Origin: Actinomycetaceae bacterium
Lineage (GTDB): Bacteria; Actinomycetota; Actinomycetes; Actinomycetales; Actinomycetaceae
Direction: 5' to 3'
Length of the DNA stretch: 39,634 nucleotides
Assembly (NCBI GenBank): GCA_015062745.1
Contig: SUUB01000005.1
Coordinates: 60,928-100,561 of the forward strand
Shown: piece by piece, positions 24,766-36,867 of the stretch
Position numbering within the stretch: position 1 is the first letter of the stretch
Layout of the letters: each line of letters opens with the position of its first letter
Made by a program: the position numbers and the translations under genes
Notes under the pieces: model-generated
What the model saw: the letters and a program-made list of their open reading frames with translations, nothing else
Database searches by the model: none
Told to the model about the DNA's origin: nothing

Positions 24766-26375
24766 CAGACACAGTGACCCTGGTCGACGGTCTGGAGCAA
24801 CTGGACGTTGCAGTGAATCTCGCTGCTGGAAAGCTTCCTGGCCGGGCCACGGATGAGGCCGCCGCATTGCTGGAACGTGCGCGCGGCAGGCAAGCCCAGG
24901 GGCTCGAACACACGGTGGTTGCCTTTGCCGGTGCCACCGGTTCGGGAAAGTCCTCGCTTTTGAATGCATTTGCGGCCCACGACGTGGCCGAGGCGACGAT
25001 GCGTCGCCCGACCACCAGTGAAGCGTTGGCGGTCAGCCGGGGGCAATCTTCTGCTCTTTTGGCCTGGATGGGCGTCGAGAATCAACACACGGTGGAGGAC
25101 CTACCCGAAGACGGGGGCAATCTAGTGCTGCTGGATCTGCCGGATATCGACTCCACGGAGGAAGACAATCGGAGGCAGGCCGAGTATCTGGTGGCGCGTT
25201 CCGATGTGATTGTGTGGGTCCTCGATCCGCAGAAGTATGCCGATGCGGTAATTCACGAGGACTTCTTGCGAGCGCAGGTCGAGCACTCGGCTGTTCTGCT
25301 CGTCGTTCTCAACCAGATTGACCGCATCGATCCCGCCGAGGTGCCCGGCGTACTCAGCGACGCGCAAAAGCTGGTCCAGGCCGATGGAGTGACTGTCGAA
25401 GTCTTGGCGACATCGGCGGCAACGGGGGAAGGGATTGACGAGCTGCGCGAACGCGTCTTCGCCGTCGCGCGAACCAGAACGGCGGCCGCGCAGCGGCTCG
25501 CGGCCGATCTACGGACGGCGGGAACCCAGTTACGTGACGCCGTGTACGAGCAGGGCGGTGAGGAACCCGGCGCTGCCCAGGAGCCGAGCTTTGCAGAAGC
25601 CGGAGCTGCGATTGCGCGCGCCAGCGGCTCCGATATTGTTGTCGAGGCGGCGGCGCGGTCGTACGAACTGCGCGCGAAGCGGGCGATTTCATGGCCGTTG
25701 AAGGCCCTATGGCATCTGCGTGCCGAGGATCCACTTACCCGCCTACATCTGCGGCGCCGGACCACCGAGTCGGGGATTACACCGGTAACCTCCTTGGCAA
25801 CCTCGCCCGTACTGGCCGTGGGAGCACGCGGTGCGGTGCAAAGATACGCGGAAGAGGCGGTGAGCTCGATGCCGCGGGTCTGGCGGGAGCGGGTCGCCGA
25901 ATCTGCCGTCGCTTCCGCGCAGGATTTCCGTGGAGCCGCCGACGAGGTCCTGGCACGCGCAGATCTGGAGGAGAAGCGTCGGCCGTTGTGGTGGCTCGTG
26001 CTGGGTGCGATGCAGTGGCTGGCCTTCCTGGCCATGCTCTTCGGACTTGTCTGGTTCCTTGGTCTATGGCTGGTGGATGTATTACACATACGATTGCCGG
26101 AGCCGCCGTATGCGGGAATCTTCCCTCTGCCCCTTCTGCTGGCGGTAGGCGGACTCCTACTGGGCATTGTGTTGTCCCTCATGGCGGGTGCGCTGATCGA
26201 CCGGGGAAGGGACAGGCTGCGTGAGCGCGTGACGAAGCGTCTTTCGGCCGGGATCTCCCAGCAGGCGGAGGAGAATGTCTTGCAACCGATTACGCAGGCA
26301 CGCGAGCAATATGCGACATTCTGGAACTGTGTGGAATCCCTGCGGCGTGTGCGCGCCACGGGGGAGAACGACTAA
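24762..26375 (+). CDS. Dynamin-like/YfjP-type GTPase with C-terminal membrane helices
   Basis: 537 aa. G1 is GATGSGKSS (about 57-65), G2 includes RRPTTSEA, G3 is LLDLPDIDS (about 123-131) and G4 is VLNQIDRID (NQID in place of NKxD). Two membrane helices lie near residues 407-440 (WLVLGAMQWLAFLAMLFG) and 453-480 (PLPLLLAVGGLLLGIVLS), with a soluble tail of about 60 residues. GTG 24762 overlaps the upstream GTPase gene (GTGA). The two proteins share only the GTPase layout, as expected for partners forming a mixed complex; no direct evidence shows they do. Confidence 0.85.
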   Translation: MTDTVTLVDGLEQLDVAVNLAAGKLPGRATDEAAALLERARGRQAQGLEHTVVAFAGATGSGKSSLLNAFAAHDVAEATMRRPTTSEALAVSRGQSSALLAWMGVENQHTVEDLPEDGGNLVLLDLPDIDSTEEDNRRQAEYLVARSDVIVWVLDPQKYADAVIHEDFLRAQVEHSAVLLVVLNQIDRIDPAEVPGVLSDAQKLVQADGVTVEVLATSAATGEGIDELRERVFAVARTRTAAAQRLAADLRTAGTQLRDAVYEQGGEEPGAAQEPSFAEAGAAIARASGSDIVVEAAARSYELRAKRAISWPLKALWHLRAEDPLTRLHLRRRTTESGITPVTSLATSPVLAVGARGAVQRYAEEAVSSMPRVWRERVAESAVASAQDFRGAADEVLARADLEEKRRPLWWLVLGAMQWLAFLAMLFGLVWFLGLWLVDVLHIRLPEPPYAGIFPLPLLLAVGGLLLGIVLSLMAGALIDRGRDRLRERVTKRLSAGISQQAEENVLQPITQAREQYATFWNCVESLRRVRATGEND

Positions 26376-26414
26376 CGCCGGATGCTGGACGTAACCGCTG
26401 AGTAATACGCTTGT

Positions 26415-26430
26415 TCGTATAGTTATACAT
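26415..26430 (+). promoter_or_regulatory. ARG-box-like operator over the argC promoter
   Basis: TCGTATAGTTATACAT has the same layout as the actinobacterial ARG box TTGCAT-N4-ATGCAA (recalled, not looked up): GTAT-N4-ATAC instead of GCAT-N4-ATGC. It covers the -10 and ends directly at the argC start codon. Confidence 0.5.
26418..26423 (+). promoter_or_regulatory. Candidate -10 for a leaderless argC mRNA
   Basis: TATAGT, a near-perfect -10, ends 7 bases before ATG 26431; there is no ribosome binding site. It lies inside the proposed operator. Confidence 0.6.
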
Positions 26431-27477
26431 ATGACGTGGAAGGTGTCGGTTGCCGGAGCAACCGGGTACGCAGGAGGCGAGGTTCTCCGCCTGATCGAAG
26501 CTCATCCGGACCTGGAGGTCGGCGCTCTATGCGCGGGAACATCCACCGGCACGTTGGAGCAGTATCAACCGCATTTGCGCTCGCTGGCTGAGCGGGAGGT
26601 TCAGCCGACCGAGGCCGAGGTTCTCGCCGACGCCGATATTGCGATCCTGGGCTTACCCCATGGAACCTCTGGGCGTATCACCGCGCAGATTCAAGCCATT
26701 AATCCGCAGTGTTACATCGGTGACCTTGGTGCGGACCATCGGCTCGAGTCGGCGGCAGACTGGGAATCCTTCTACGGCAGCGAGGCAGCCGAGCCATGGG
26801 CCTACGGCATGCCGGAACTGGCAAGGGCGCAGGGCCCATCGCAGCGGGAGATTCTCCGCCGATCACGTTACATCGCCTCGCCGGGATGCAACGCGTCGGC
26901 TGTGACCTTGGCCGCCCAGCCCGCCGTCAAGGCGGGGCTGGCCGATGGTGCGGATATTGTGGCCATCCTTTCCGTCGGTTATTCGGGTGCTGGAAAAGGA
27001 TTGAAGCCCCACTTGCTGGCAGCCGAGGCGCTGGGATCCGGTGCGCCTTACGCTGTCGGTGGCAGTCACCGGCATATTCCGGAAATCGCGCAGAACCTAC
27101 GTGCCGCAGGTGGAACAACCACGACATTGGCATTCACTCCGGTTCTTGTCCCGATGTCTCGCGGGATTCTCGCCACGGTGTCAATTCCGGTGCGGCCGGG
27201 AACGACTGCCGACGATGTCGTGGACGCCTATACGGCCGCATATCGCTCCGAGATCTTTGTCCGGATCAGTCAGGCCTGGCCTACCACGGCCATGGTGCAG
27301 GGCTCAAATACGGCGCTGGTCAAGGCGGTTCTCGATCGTGATGGGCGACGACTGACCGCGATATGCGCCATCGACAATTTAGTGAAAGGGACGGCGGGTG
27401 CCGCCATTCAGTCCCTCAATGTGGCGCTCGGCCTGCCCGAAGGCCGAGGGCTGACCGCGAATGGAGTAGCACCGTGA
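26431..27477 (+). CDS. argC: N-acetyl-gamma-glutamyl-phosphate reductase
   Basis: Third step of arginine synthesis: NADPH-dependent reduction of N-acetylglutamyl phosphate. 348 aa. The N-terminus has the Rossmann pattern VAGATGYAGGEVLRL, and the active-site cysteine is Cys153 in SPGCNASA. The conserved GGSHRHIPEI segment follows. ATG 26431 has no ribosome binding site but a -10 element 7 bases away, so a leaderless message is likely. First gene of argC-J-B-D-R-(G); argJ follows with a 4-base overlap. Confidence 0.96.
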   Translation: MTWKVSVAGATGYAGGEVLRLIEAHPDLEVGALCAGTSTGTLEQYQPHLRSLAEREVQPTEAEVLADADIAILGLPHGTSGRITAQIQAINPQCYIGDLGADHRLESAADWESFYGSEAAEPWAYGMPELARAQGPSQREILRRSRYIASPGCNASAVTLAAQPAVKAGLADGADIVAILSVGYSGAGKGLKPHLLAAEALGSGAPYAVGGSHRHIPEIAQNLRAAGGTTTTLAFTPVLVPMSRGILATVSIPVRPGTTADDVVDAYTAAYRSEIFVRISQAWPTTAMVQGSNTALVKAVLDRDGRRLTAICAIDNLVKGTAGAAIQSLNVALGLPEGRGLTANGVAP

Positions 27478-28631
27478 CAGTTACCGCTGCCAAGGGATTT
27501 CGTGCCGCCGGAGTCGCCGGAGGCTTGAAGGAGGATGGGCGGGAGGACATCGCCGTCGTCGTTAATGATGGCCCGGAATACAGTGCAGCGGCGGTGACCA
27601 CCTCAAATCGTGTCTATGCGGCACCTGTGGCGTGGACCCGCTTAGCTGCGAGTGATGGCAGTCTACGCGCCGTGGTACTGAACTCGGGCGGCGCCAACGC
27701 GTGCACGGGCGAAGCCGGCTACGCCGATGCCGTGGCCACCGCGCACCTTGTCGCCCGTAGTCTTGATATAGCGGCGGCGGATGTGGCCGTCTGTTCAACC
27801 GGGCTGATTGGGCAGCGGTTGGATATGCGCGCCATCCGGCGCGGCGTCGGCATGGCCCTCGAGGCATTGACGGATGACGGCGGGGAGGCGGCTGCCCGTG
27901 CGATTATGACAACAGACACCGTTCCGAAAACGGCCGCAGTCACCGTAGATTTCACGATCGGCGGCATGGCGAAGGGCGCCGGTATGCTCGCGCCGCAACT
28001 GGCCACGATGCTTGTGGTGATTACTACCGATGCGTCGGTGAGCCGCGAGACCGCGCAGTTTGCCCTGAATACGGCGGTTGAGATGTCATTCAACCGCATC
28101 GATTCCGACGGCTGCATGTCTACCAATGACACGGTTATTCTGCTGGCCAACGGCGCTTCGGGATATCGCCCCGATCCGGAGGAGTTCACCGCGGCCTTGA
28201 CAGGAGTGGCGCAGGATCTTGCGGCACAGCTTATCGGGGACGCGGAAGGAGCATCGCACGATATCGCGATCGAAATTGCCGGTGCGTCGTCGCAAGACGC
28301 CGGTTTGGCTGTAGCCCGGGCCGTTGCGCGCTCCAATCTGCTCAAAGCCGCCATTTTCGGCAATGATCCGAATTGGGGCAGGGTTCTGGCATCAATGGGC
28401 ACCGTGCCCCAGGAGATTGCGCCGTTTGACCCGGATGCGGTTGATGTCATCATCAATGGCGTGTCGGTATGCCGCAATGGCGGGATTGGTGATCCACGTG
28501 AGAACGTCAATATGGATGAGCGCCTGGTGACCATCGGTATTGATTTGAAGGCGGGCACGGAATCCGTCCGTGTGTTGACCAACGATTTGACCTACGACTA
28601 TGTGACGGAGAATTCGGCGTATTCATCATGA
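27474..28631 (+). CDS. argJ: Glutamate N-acetyltransferase/ornithine acetyltransferase ArgJ
   Basis: Recycles the acetyl group between acetylornithine and glutamate; it may also use acetyl-CoA, which cannot be told from sequence. 385 aa. It is a self-cleaving Ntn-type enzyme: the cleavage motif [14 protein letters not shown] places the new N-terminal nucleophile at Thr178. The conserved [11 protein letters not shown] oxyanion-hole region and [14 protein letters not shown] segment are present. GTG 27474 overlaps argC (GTGA) with GGAG 7 bases upstream. The 3' end overlaps argB (ATGA). Confidence 0.96.
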   Translation: MTVTAAKGFRAAGVAGGLKEDGREDIAVVVNDGPEYSAAAVTTSNRVYAAPVAWTRLAASDGSLRAVVLNSGGANACTGEAGYADAVATAHLVARSLDIAAADVAVCSTGLIGQRLDMRAIRRGVGMALEALTDDGGEAAARAIMTTDTVPKTAAVTVDFTIGGMAKGAGMLAPQLATMLVVITTDASVSRETAQFALNTAVEMSFNRIDSDGCMSTNDTVILLANGASGYRPDPEEFTAALTGVAQDLAAQLIGDAEGASHDIAIEIAGASSQDAGLAVARAVARSNLLKAAIFGNDPNWGRVLASMGTVPQEIAPFDPDAVDVIINGVSVCRNGGIGDPRENVNMDERLVTIGIDLKAGTESVRVLTNDLTYDYVTENSAYSS

Positions 28632-29752
28632 GTGAGATTCTGAATCGGCTACAACGCGCGCGCGAGAAGGCCGAGGTGCTGGTAGAGGCCTTGCCTTGGA
28701 TCCGCGAGTTCGAAGGCCAAACCTTCGTCATTAAATACGGCGGAAACGCCATGCTCTCCGAAGAACTCAAGGCCGCATTCGCGCAAGACGTCACTTTTCT
28801 GCACCACGTCGGTATCCGCCCGGTGGTTGTACACGGCGGTGGTCCGCAGATCAACCGGATGTTGGAACGCGTTGGCATCGAATCCGAGTTTCGCGGCGGA
28901 CTGCGCGTGACCACCAGCGACACCATGGATGTGGTGCGCATGGTGCTGACCGGTAAGGTGCAGCGCGAGATTGTGTCCTTGATGAATGTTCATGCACCGT
29001 ATGCGGTCGGGCTGTCCGGAGAGGACGCCGGGCTTCTGACCGCGCAACGGCGAAGGGCGACGATCGACGGGCAGTTGGTCGATGTGGGGCATGTGGGCGA
29101 CATCGTCGAAGTCAATCCGCAGGCCATCAGCCAGTTGCTGGATGCAGGCCGGATCCCCGTCGTCTCCACGGTGGCTGTGGATGTGGAGCGACCGCAGGAC
29201 GTCTTGAACGTGAATGCCGATACCGCGGCCAGCGCGATTGCGGTGGCACTGGGTGCCCGGAAGCTGATCATGTTGACAGATGTCGAGGGTCTATATCTGA
29301 ACTGGCCTGATAAGTCATCTCTAATCGACAAGATCTCCGCCAGTCGACTGCGAGACCTGTTGCCGTCCCTTGATTCCGGCATGGCGCCGAAAATGGAGGC
29401 CGCGCTGCGTGCGGTTGATCGAGGCGTACCCCGTGCACACGTCATCGATGGGCGCATGGCGCATTCCATGTTGTTGGAAGTGTTTACCAATGCCGGCATC
29501 GGAACGGTCGTCTCCTGGGATGGCGACGTGCACCGTCTGGCGGCGGAGCAGCAGAAGGCCGCTGATGCGCAGCGCAGGCAGGGTTCGGATTCTCCGGCAG
29601 CCGCGCGGATTTCCGACAAGGAAACCAGCGTGGAGGGTGAAGCGAATATCACGGTCGAGCATGGCGGGGCGGCCGGCCCGGACGGGGCAGTGGAGCACAG
29701 CGCGGGAGAGGGGTCAGAAGAAGATATGACCCACCAAGGAGAATCAGAATGA
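28628..29752 (+). CDS. argB: Acetylglutamate kinase with a long C-terminal tail
   Basis: Phosphorylates N-acetylglutamate, usually the arginine-feedback step. Kinase motifs: KYGGNAM (36-42), HGGGPQ (69-74), the NVNADTAA segment and the C-terminal [10 protein letters not shown]. The catalytic domain ends near residue 305 ([11 protein letters not shown]); a hydrophilic tail of about 70 residues rich in Glu, Gly, Ala and Ser follows, making 374 aa against the usual 290-300. The tail has no recognised function. ATG 28628 overlaps argJ, and the stop overlaps argD (both ATGA). Confidence 0.95.
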   Translation: MSEILNRLQRAREKAEVLVEALPWIREFEGQTFVIKYGGNAMLSEELKAAFAQDVTFLHHVGIRPVVVHGGGPQINRMLERVGIESEFRGGLRVTTSDTMDVVRMVLTGKVQREIVSLMNVHAPYAVGLSGEDAGLLTAQRRRATIDGQLVDVGHVGDIVEVNPQAISQLLDAGRIPVVSTVAVDVERPQDVLNVNADTAASAIAVALGARKLIMLTDVEGLYLNWPDKSSLIDKISASRLRDLLPSLDSGMAPKMEAALRAVDRGVPRAHVIDGRMAHSMLLEVFTNAGIGTVVSWDGDVHRLAAEQQKAADAQRRQGSDSPAAARISDKETSVEGEANITVEHGGAAGPDGAVEHSAGEGSEEDMTHQGESE

Positions 29753-30927
29753 AAGCGAAGCCGGAAACAACGCTGAGCCAGCGGTACAGCCGGGTTGTGA
29801 TGAATACCTTTGGCCCGCCGCAGCTTGCTCTGGTCAAAGGTGAAGGTGTGACGGTGTGGGATGACACGGGCACGCCCTATCTCGACCTGCTGGGTGGCAT
29901 TGCGGTGAATGCACTCGGGTACGCCCACCCGCGCCTGGTTGAAGCGGTGGCAACGCAAATGCGCACGCTCGGCCATGTGTCGAATTTCTTTACGACGCCG
30001 CCGCAGGTGGAACTGGCAGAAAGACTGCGCGGCATTTTTGCGGCGGAGGGCTACGACGGTGCCTCGTTCCGGGTCTTCTTCGCCAACTCCGGTACCGAGG
30101 CCAATGAGGCCGCGTTGAAGGTGACCCGGCTGCATAAGCCCGGCGGCCGGGTGCTGGCGCTAACACATTCATTCCATGGGCGCACACTCGGTGCGTTGTC
30201 GGTCACGGAGAAGCCCGCCATGCGCGATCCCTTCGTCCCGCTGCCGGATAATGTCACTTTTGTCGAGCCGACGGCGCAGGCGCTGGAAGAAGCCTTCGAC
30301 GACGGCGTCGCTGCACTGTTCATGGAGCCGATTCAGGGAGAGGCCGGGGTCATCCCGCTGAGTCGCGAGACACTAATACGCGCGCGGGAACTCTGCGATG
30401 CCCATGGCGCGCTACTTGTGATGGACGAGGTGCAAACGGGCGTCGGTCGGACCGGTCGATGGCTCTGCTCAGCGGAGCACGTGCGCGCCGACGTCGTCAC
30501 CTTGGCGAAGGCCTTGGCCGGCGGTTTCCCGGTTGGGGCCTGCGTCGCGGTGGGAAATGCCGCCGGTCTACTCGGCCCGGGTAGTCACGGTTCCACATTC
30601 GGTGGAAATCCGGTGGCGAGTGCGGCCTCCCTTGTTGTGCTGGAAGAGGTTGAGAAGTTGCTTCCACATGTGCGGGAGGTCGGTAGCTGGCTGGCCGCAC
30701 AGTTGCGGGAATGTGGATACCGGGTGCGCGGTGCCGGTTTGCTCCTCGGGGTCGAAGTCAACGACTCGGCTCGCGCACGCGATTCATTGCTGGAGCGGGG
30801 AATCATTGTAAACGCGCCAAATCCGCAGACTATCCGGCTGGCACCTCCACTGGTCATCACCCAAGAGGATCTGGCGCCCTTCGTTGGCGCCATGAGTGAA
30901 CTAGCACCAGAACTGCAGGCCGGATAA
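29749..30927 (+). CDS. argD: Acetylornithine aminotransferase
   Basis: PLP-dependent class III aminotransferase that makes N-acetylornithine. 392 aa. The PLP lysine is Lys254 in [11 protein letters not shown]. The phosphate/substrate motifs [29 protein letters not shown] and [13 protein letters not shown] are complete. ATG 29749 overlaps the argB stop (ATGA), and AAGGAG lies upstream. Its stop shares one base with the argR start (TAATG). In most actinobacterial arg operons argF follows; here argR does. Confidence 0.96.
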   Translation: MKAKPETTLSQRYSRVVMNTFGPPQLALVKGEGVTVWDDTGTPYLDLLGGIAVNALGYAHPRLVEAVATQMRTLGHVSNFFTTPPQVELAERLRGIFAAEGYDGASFRVFFANSGTEANEAALKVTRLHKPGGRVLALTHSFHGRTLGALSVTEKPAMRDPFVPLPDNVTFVEPTAQALEEAFDDGVAALFMEPIQGEAGVIPLSRETLIRARELCDAHGALLVMDEVQTGVGRTGRWLCSAEHVRADVVTLAKALAGGFPVGACVAVGNAAGLLGPGSHGSTFGGNPVASAASLVVLEEVEKLLPHVREVGSWLAAQLRECGYRVRGAGLLLGVEVNDSARARDSLLERGIIVNAPNPQTIRLAPPLVITQEDLAPFVGAMSELAPELQAG

Positions 30928-31418
30928 TGAGTGCGTCACAGATCGCTATTCCTACGACCCGCGCTGCACGGCAGGCCCTGATTGTGCAGCTATTGGCCAA
31001 GGATGCCATTGGATCCCAGAGAGCCTTGCGCGCGCGTTTGGCGGACGAAGGAATCTCCGTGACTCAGGCGACTCTCTCGCGCGATTTGGAGGAGTTGCGG
31101 GCGGTGAAAGTAAGAAACAGCTCCGGTCAGCAGGTGTATCAGATCCCGGATCCGGGGGAGACGGTTGCTGCCGCGCAGGGGGCACGTGCCCAGCTCGATA
31201 GATGGTGCTCAGAGGTTTTGATCAGCGCGCAACGCGCCGTCAATCAAGTCGTGCTGCGTACACCGCCCGGAGCGGCACAACTGCTGGCGTCGGGAATCGA
31301 CCGGGCCATGCTGGACGGCGTGCTGGGCTGCATCGCCGGCGACGACACCGTCCTTGTAATCGCCAATGATGAGAGGCAGGCGGAGAGGCTACTACGCGAA
31401 CTTTTGGCATTGGCCTAG
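30927..31418 (+). CDS. argR: Arginine repressor ArgR
   Basis: Hexameric arginine-sensing repressor, 163 aa. The N-terminal winged helix has the recognition segment VTQATLSRDLEEL (about 49-61), and the C-terminal arginine-binding/oligomerisation domain has VLGCIAGDDTVLVI (about 129-142) with the Asp pair that binds arginine. ATG 30927 overlaps argD by one base, so the repressor is translationally linked to the enzymes it controls. Candidate target sites are visible before argC and between argF and argH. Confidence 0.96.
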   Translation: MSASQIAIPTTRAARQALIVQLLAKDAIGSQRALRARLADEGISVTQATLSRDLEELRAVKVRNSSGQQVYQIPDPGETVAAAQGARAQLDRWCSEVLISAQRAVNQVVLRTPPGAAQLLASGIDRAMLDGVLGCIAGDDTVLVIANDERQAERLLRELLALA

Positions 31419-31483
31419 CACTCAGCGCGCACACGGCCGATATTCGATAAATGAGCCGTCCCGCGGAGGGCGGTGAAGTCAAG

Positions 31484-31489
31484 CATAAT
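31484..31489 (+). promoter_or_regulatory. Candidate -10 for argG
   Basis: CATAAT lies 43 bases before argG. No -35 is visible. A hairpin in the resulting leader is listed separately. Confidence 0.3.
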
Positions 31490-31497
31490 GAGAAACG

Positions 31498-31515
31498 TTC
31501 CGGCGCAGGCCGGAA
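31498..31515 (+). other. Hairpin in the argG leader
   Basis: TTCCGGC-GCAG-GCCGGAA is a perfect 7-bp stem with a 4-base loop, ending 5 bases before the AAGGAG ribosome binding site. It has no T-run, so it may affect RNA stability or translation. Confidence 0.5.
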
Positions 31516-31531
31516 GATACAAGGAGATGAG

Positions 31532-32773
31532 ATGTCGGAACATAAGGATCGTGTTGTTCTTGCTTATTCGGGCGGCCTGGACACATCGGTAGCCATCGGC
31601 TGGATCGGTGAGCAGACGGGGATGGAAGTCGTCACGGTGTCTGTCGACGTCGGGCAAGGAGGCGAAGACCTCGAGACGGTGCGGCAACGGGCACTGGACT
31701 GCGGGGCGGTCGAGGCGTATGTTGCCGATGCGCGCGAAGAGTTTGCGACCGAGTACTGTATGCCGGAACTCCAGGCCAACGGTCTATACATGGATGCCTA
31801 CCCGCTGATTTCCGCTGTTTCCCGGCCGGTTATCGTCAAGCATCTTGTGACCGCAGCGCGGCAGTTCGGCGCTACCGTCGTGGCTCACGGGTGCACCGGT
31901 AAGGGGAATGACCAGGTACGGTTTGAAAACGGAATCACTTCGCTTGCACCCGATCTGACCTGCATCTCACCGGTCCGCGATCTCGCCATGACGCGCGAAT
32001 TCGCCATCAACTACGCCAATGAACATCAGTTGCCCATCGAGACCACTCACCACAACCCGTTCTCCATTGACCAGAACGTGTGGGGCCGGGCCATTGAGAC
32101 CGGTTTCCTGGAGGATCTGTGGAATGCTCCGACGAAGGATGTGTACAACTACACCGATGATCCGACATACCCACCGCTGCCGGACGAGGTGACAATCACA
32201 TTTGACAAGGGCATCCCGGTTGCTATCGACGGCCGGGCGGTAACACCGCTGGAGGCTATTCAGGAGATGAACCGACGCGCCGGTGCACAGGGCATTGGGC
32301 GCATCGATATCGTTGAAGACCGGCTTGTGGGTATCAAGTCGCGGGAGATCTATGAGGCTCCCGGCGCCATGGCGCTTATCACGGCTCATCGGGAGTTGGA
32401 GAATGTCACGATGGATCGTGACCAGGCGCGTTTCAAGCGCACGGTTTCGGATCAGTGGACAAATCTCGTATACGAGGGGCAGTGGTTCTCGCCGTTGAAA
32501 CGCTCCTTGGATGCCTTCATCCGCGATACACAGGAGTACGTGTGCGGTGATATCAGGATGACGCTGCACGGTGGCACCGCTGTGGTCACCGGCCGCCGCT
32601 CGGAGACGTCGCTGTACGATTTCAACCTCGCCACGTACGATGCGGGTGACACATATAACCAGGCCAACGCCAAGGGCTTCATCGAGATCTTCGGTCTGAC
32701 ATCGAAGCTGGCTGCGGCTCGCGACGTCCGGTTCGGACGCGGTGAGGCCATGGGAAAGCCGAACCTCCACTGA
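31532..32773 (+). CDS. argG: Argininosuccinate synthase
   Basis: Joins citrulline and aspartate with ATP to argininosuccinate. 413 aa. The ATP PP-loop is AYSGGLDTS (11-19). Other family markers are [15 protein letters not shown] and DNPFS-like contacts around [17 protein letters not shown] 31532 is chosen over the in-frame ATG at 31451 because AAGGAG at 31521-31526 sits just before it and the family begins close to the PP-loop. It lies 113 bases after argR and ends in a strong terminator. Confidence 0.96.
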   Translation: MSEHKDRVVLAYSGGLDTSVAIGWIGEQTGMEVVTVSVDVGQGGEDLETVRQRALDCGAVEAYVADAREEFATEYCMPELQANGLYMDAYPLISAVSRPVIVKHLVTAARQFGATVVAHGCTGKGNDQVRFENGITSLAPDLTCISPVRDLAMTREFAINYANEHQLPIETTHHNPFSIDQNVWGRAIETGFLEDLWNAPTKDVYNYTDDPTYPPLPDEVTITFDKGIPVAIDGRAVTPLEAIQEMNRRAGAQGIGRIDIVEDRLVGIKSREIYEAPGAMALITAHRELENVTMDRDQARFKRTVSDQWTNLVYEGQWFSPLKRSLDAFIRDTQEYVCGDIRMTLHGGTAVVTGRRSETSLYDFNLATYDAGDTYNQANAKGFIEIFGLTSKLAAARDVRFGRGEAMGKPNLH

Positions 32774-32795
32774 TTCTCCTGTTTGAATAACGTAG

Positions 32796-32838
32796 ATCCG
32801 GTGCCCGCCGAGGCCCTAGCTCGCGGCGGGTGCCGGAT
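32796..32838 (+). terminator. Terminator of the arginine operon
   Basis: A 15-bp stem (arms 32796-32810 and 32824-32838, two G-U pairs) with a 13-base loop is followed by TACCTTTACTT. It lies 22 bases after the argG stop codon. Confidence 0.75.
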
Positions 32839-32910
32839 TACCTTTACTTGGTCGTCACCACCGTCGGCTCCGGAATGTGCCACGCATGGTCGCGACCGCT
32901 GCGGGGATGC

Positions 32911-32916
32911 CATACT
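32911..32916 (+). promoter_or_regulatory. Candidate -10 for a leaderless nitroreductase mRNA
   Basis: CATACT ends 6 bases before ATG 32923. No ribosome binding site is visible. Confidence 0.45.
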
Positions 32917-32922
32917 TGGTGC

Positions 32923-33681
32923 ATGGACCCGTTGAATAGCACTATTGCCAGCCAGCTGAACCACCGGACGATTCGTAAGTTCGGCGCGTCCCCAATTCCA
33001 CCCGAGCAATTTGAGCAACTGATTGAGGTGGCGCGGCGCACCGCAACGTCGCGCAATATGCAGCATGCGTCAATCATCCGTGTCACTGATCAGGCGCTGC
33101 GGGAGGATCTTGCGGAGGTCGCAACACAGGCGTATATGGCCGAGGCTCCAGAACTGTGGATTTTCATCGTAGATACGCATCGATCGCAGCGCATTCTTGA
33201 AGAGCAGAGTGCGGCCGGACCCGGCCCGGCATCCATGGATTCTTTCACGGAGGGATTCACGGACGCCTGCCTTATGGCGCAGAACGTCGTCGTTGCTGCA
33301 GAGTCCTTGGGGTTGGGAACCAATTACTTCGGCAACATCCTTAACGACGCCGAGCGAGTGATCGAGGTGCTGGCCCTGCCACCGCTGACATTCCCCGTGG
33401 TCGGGCTGTGTATCGGTACACCGGCCCAGGAACCGCAGTTGAAGCCGCGGATGGAGATGAAACTGCGTGTGATGGAGAACCGTTACACCGAGCCGGAGTC
33501 GTGGGCCGAGGCACTGGTGGATTACGACGAGGTCCTGCAGACGTACTATGACCTGCGTGAACCGGGGCGCGCGGTGGACTCGTTCACCAAGCAGACAGTG
33601 GCTCGTATGGCTGCAGTGAAACCCAACCGTGCGCAGCTGTTACGAGTCGTGCGCAAGCAGGGCTACGATCTGGCGTTGTGA
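32923..33681 (+). CDS. Nitroreductase-family flavoprotein (NfsA/FRP-like)
   Basis: 252 aa FMN-dependent NAD(P)H oxidoreductase by family. The N-terminal LNHRTIRKF segment binds FMN phosphate. A TATSRNMQHASII segment, and the FTDACLMAQNVVVAAESLGLG and NDAERVIEVLALPPLTFPV blocks, are typical of the NfsA/FRP group. The C-terminal region that caps the active site is present. The physiological substrate is unknown. ATG 32923 is preferred over an in-frame start at 32830, which would translate the region just past the argG terminator. It forms its own short unit, convergent with argF. Confidence 0.88.
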   Translation: MDPLNSTIASQLNHRTIRKFGASPIPPEQFEQLIEVARRTATSRNMQHASIIRVTDQALREDLAEVATQAYMAEAPELWIFIVDTHRSQRILEEQSAAGPGPASMDSFTEGFTDACLMAQNVVVAAESLGLGTNYFGNILNDAERVIEVLALPPLTFPVVGLCIGTPAQEPQLKPRMEMKLRVMENRYTEPESWAEALVDYDEVLQTYYDLREPGRAVDSFTKQTVARMAAVKPNRAQLLRVVRKQGYDLAL

Positions 33682-33718
33682 GATGGCGCGCGGCGCTGCC
33701 ATGGCGCCGGGCCAGCTC

Positions 33719-33741
33719 ACTGGAGCGCCGCAACCGGTGGA

Positions 33742-33758
<17 letters not shown>
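33719..33758. repeat. 22-bp tandem duplication across the argF stop codon
   Basis: GAGCGCCGCAACC occurs at 33723-33735 and 33745-33757; with flanks 16 of 17 bases match at a 22-base offset. The right copy is the 3' end of argF, which is read on the minus strand. Confidence 0.65.
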
Positions 33759-36214
<2,456 letters not shown>

Positions 36215-36215
<1 letters not shown>

Positions 36216-36862
36216 TGCTTGACCTGGCGGCGAGTCCGGTGGAGGTGGCTCCGCAACTGCTCGGCGCTTATATCGACGTCGCCGGAGTGCGTGTGCGTTT
36301 GACGGAGGTCGAAGCATACTGCGGCGAGGTTGATCCCGGCTCCCACGCCTTCCGGGGAAGGACGGAACGGAACAACTCGCTGTATCTCGCTCCCGGCCAT
36401 GCCTACGTGTATTTCACCTACGGAATGCACCATTGCCTAAATCTGGTGGCGTGGCCGGAAGGAACGGCCGGGGGAGTGCTTCTGCGTGCCGGTGAGGTGG
36501 TGGAGGGGCTGGAGATTGCGCGTCAGCGGCGACCGGGCGTGATAAGAGATCGCGAACTGGCACGTGGTCCTGCCAATTTGGTGCGCTGCCTCGCCATCGA
36601 TCGTTCAGCCGATGGTAGTCCGATAACTCTCGACGGCGTGCTATTAGACGACGACGCCGCCCCGGACGACGTCGTCGTCGCGGTGACGAGCAGGGAGGGA
36701 GCCACTCCTGGCAAGATACGCAGTGGTGGGCGTGTGGGAGTCTCCGGAATTGGCGGTGACGGACAAGCCTTCCCGTGGCGTTATTGGATTGATGGCGACC
36801 CGACAGTATCGGCATACCGTCGAGCAGCGTCTCCGCGGCGTCGCACGGCCAAACCGTCATAG
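36215..36862 (+). CDS. 3-methyladenine DNA glycosylase (AAG/MPG family)
   Basis: Removes alkylated or deaminated purines from DNA in base-excision repair. 215 aa. The active-site segment is TEVEAYCGEVDPGSHAF (30-46), with the catalytic Glu and the conserved Asp-Pro-x-SHA. NNSLYLAPGHAYVYFTYGMHHC (split across 54-75) supplies the DNA-intercalating Tyr region, and RGPANL is also typical. ATG 36215 overlaps the argH stop by one base, giving translational coupling. It is followed by an EVE-like protein. Confidence 0.93.
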
Positions 36863-36867
36863 CGGCT

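Noticed and set aside
25253-26359. 368-codon minus-strand frame inside the second GTPase gene
   Set aside because: Shadow of the plus-strand gene; Arg/Ser-rich composition typical of antisense frames.
28990-30135. 381-codon minus-strand frame across argB and argD
   Set aside because: Antisense to two certain genes.
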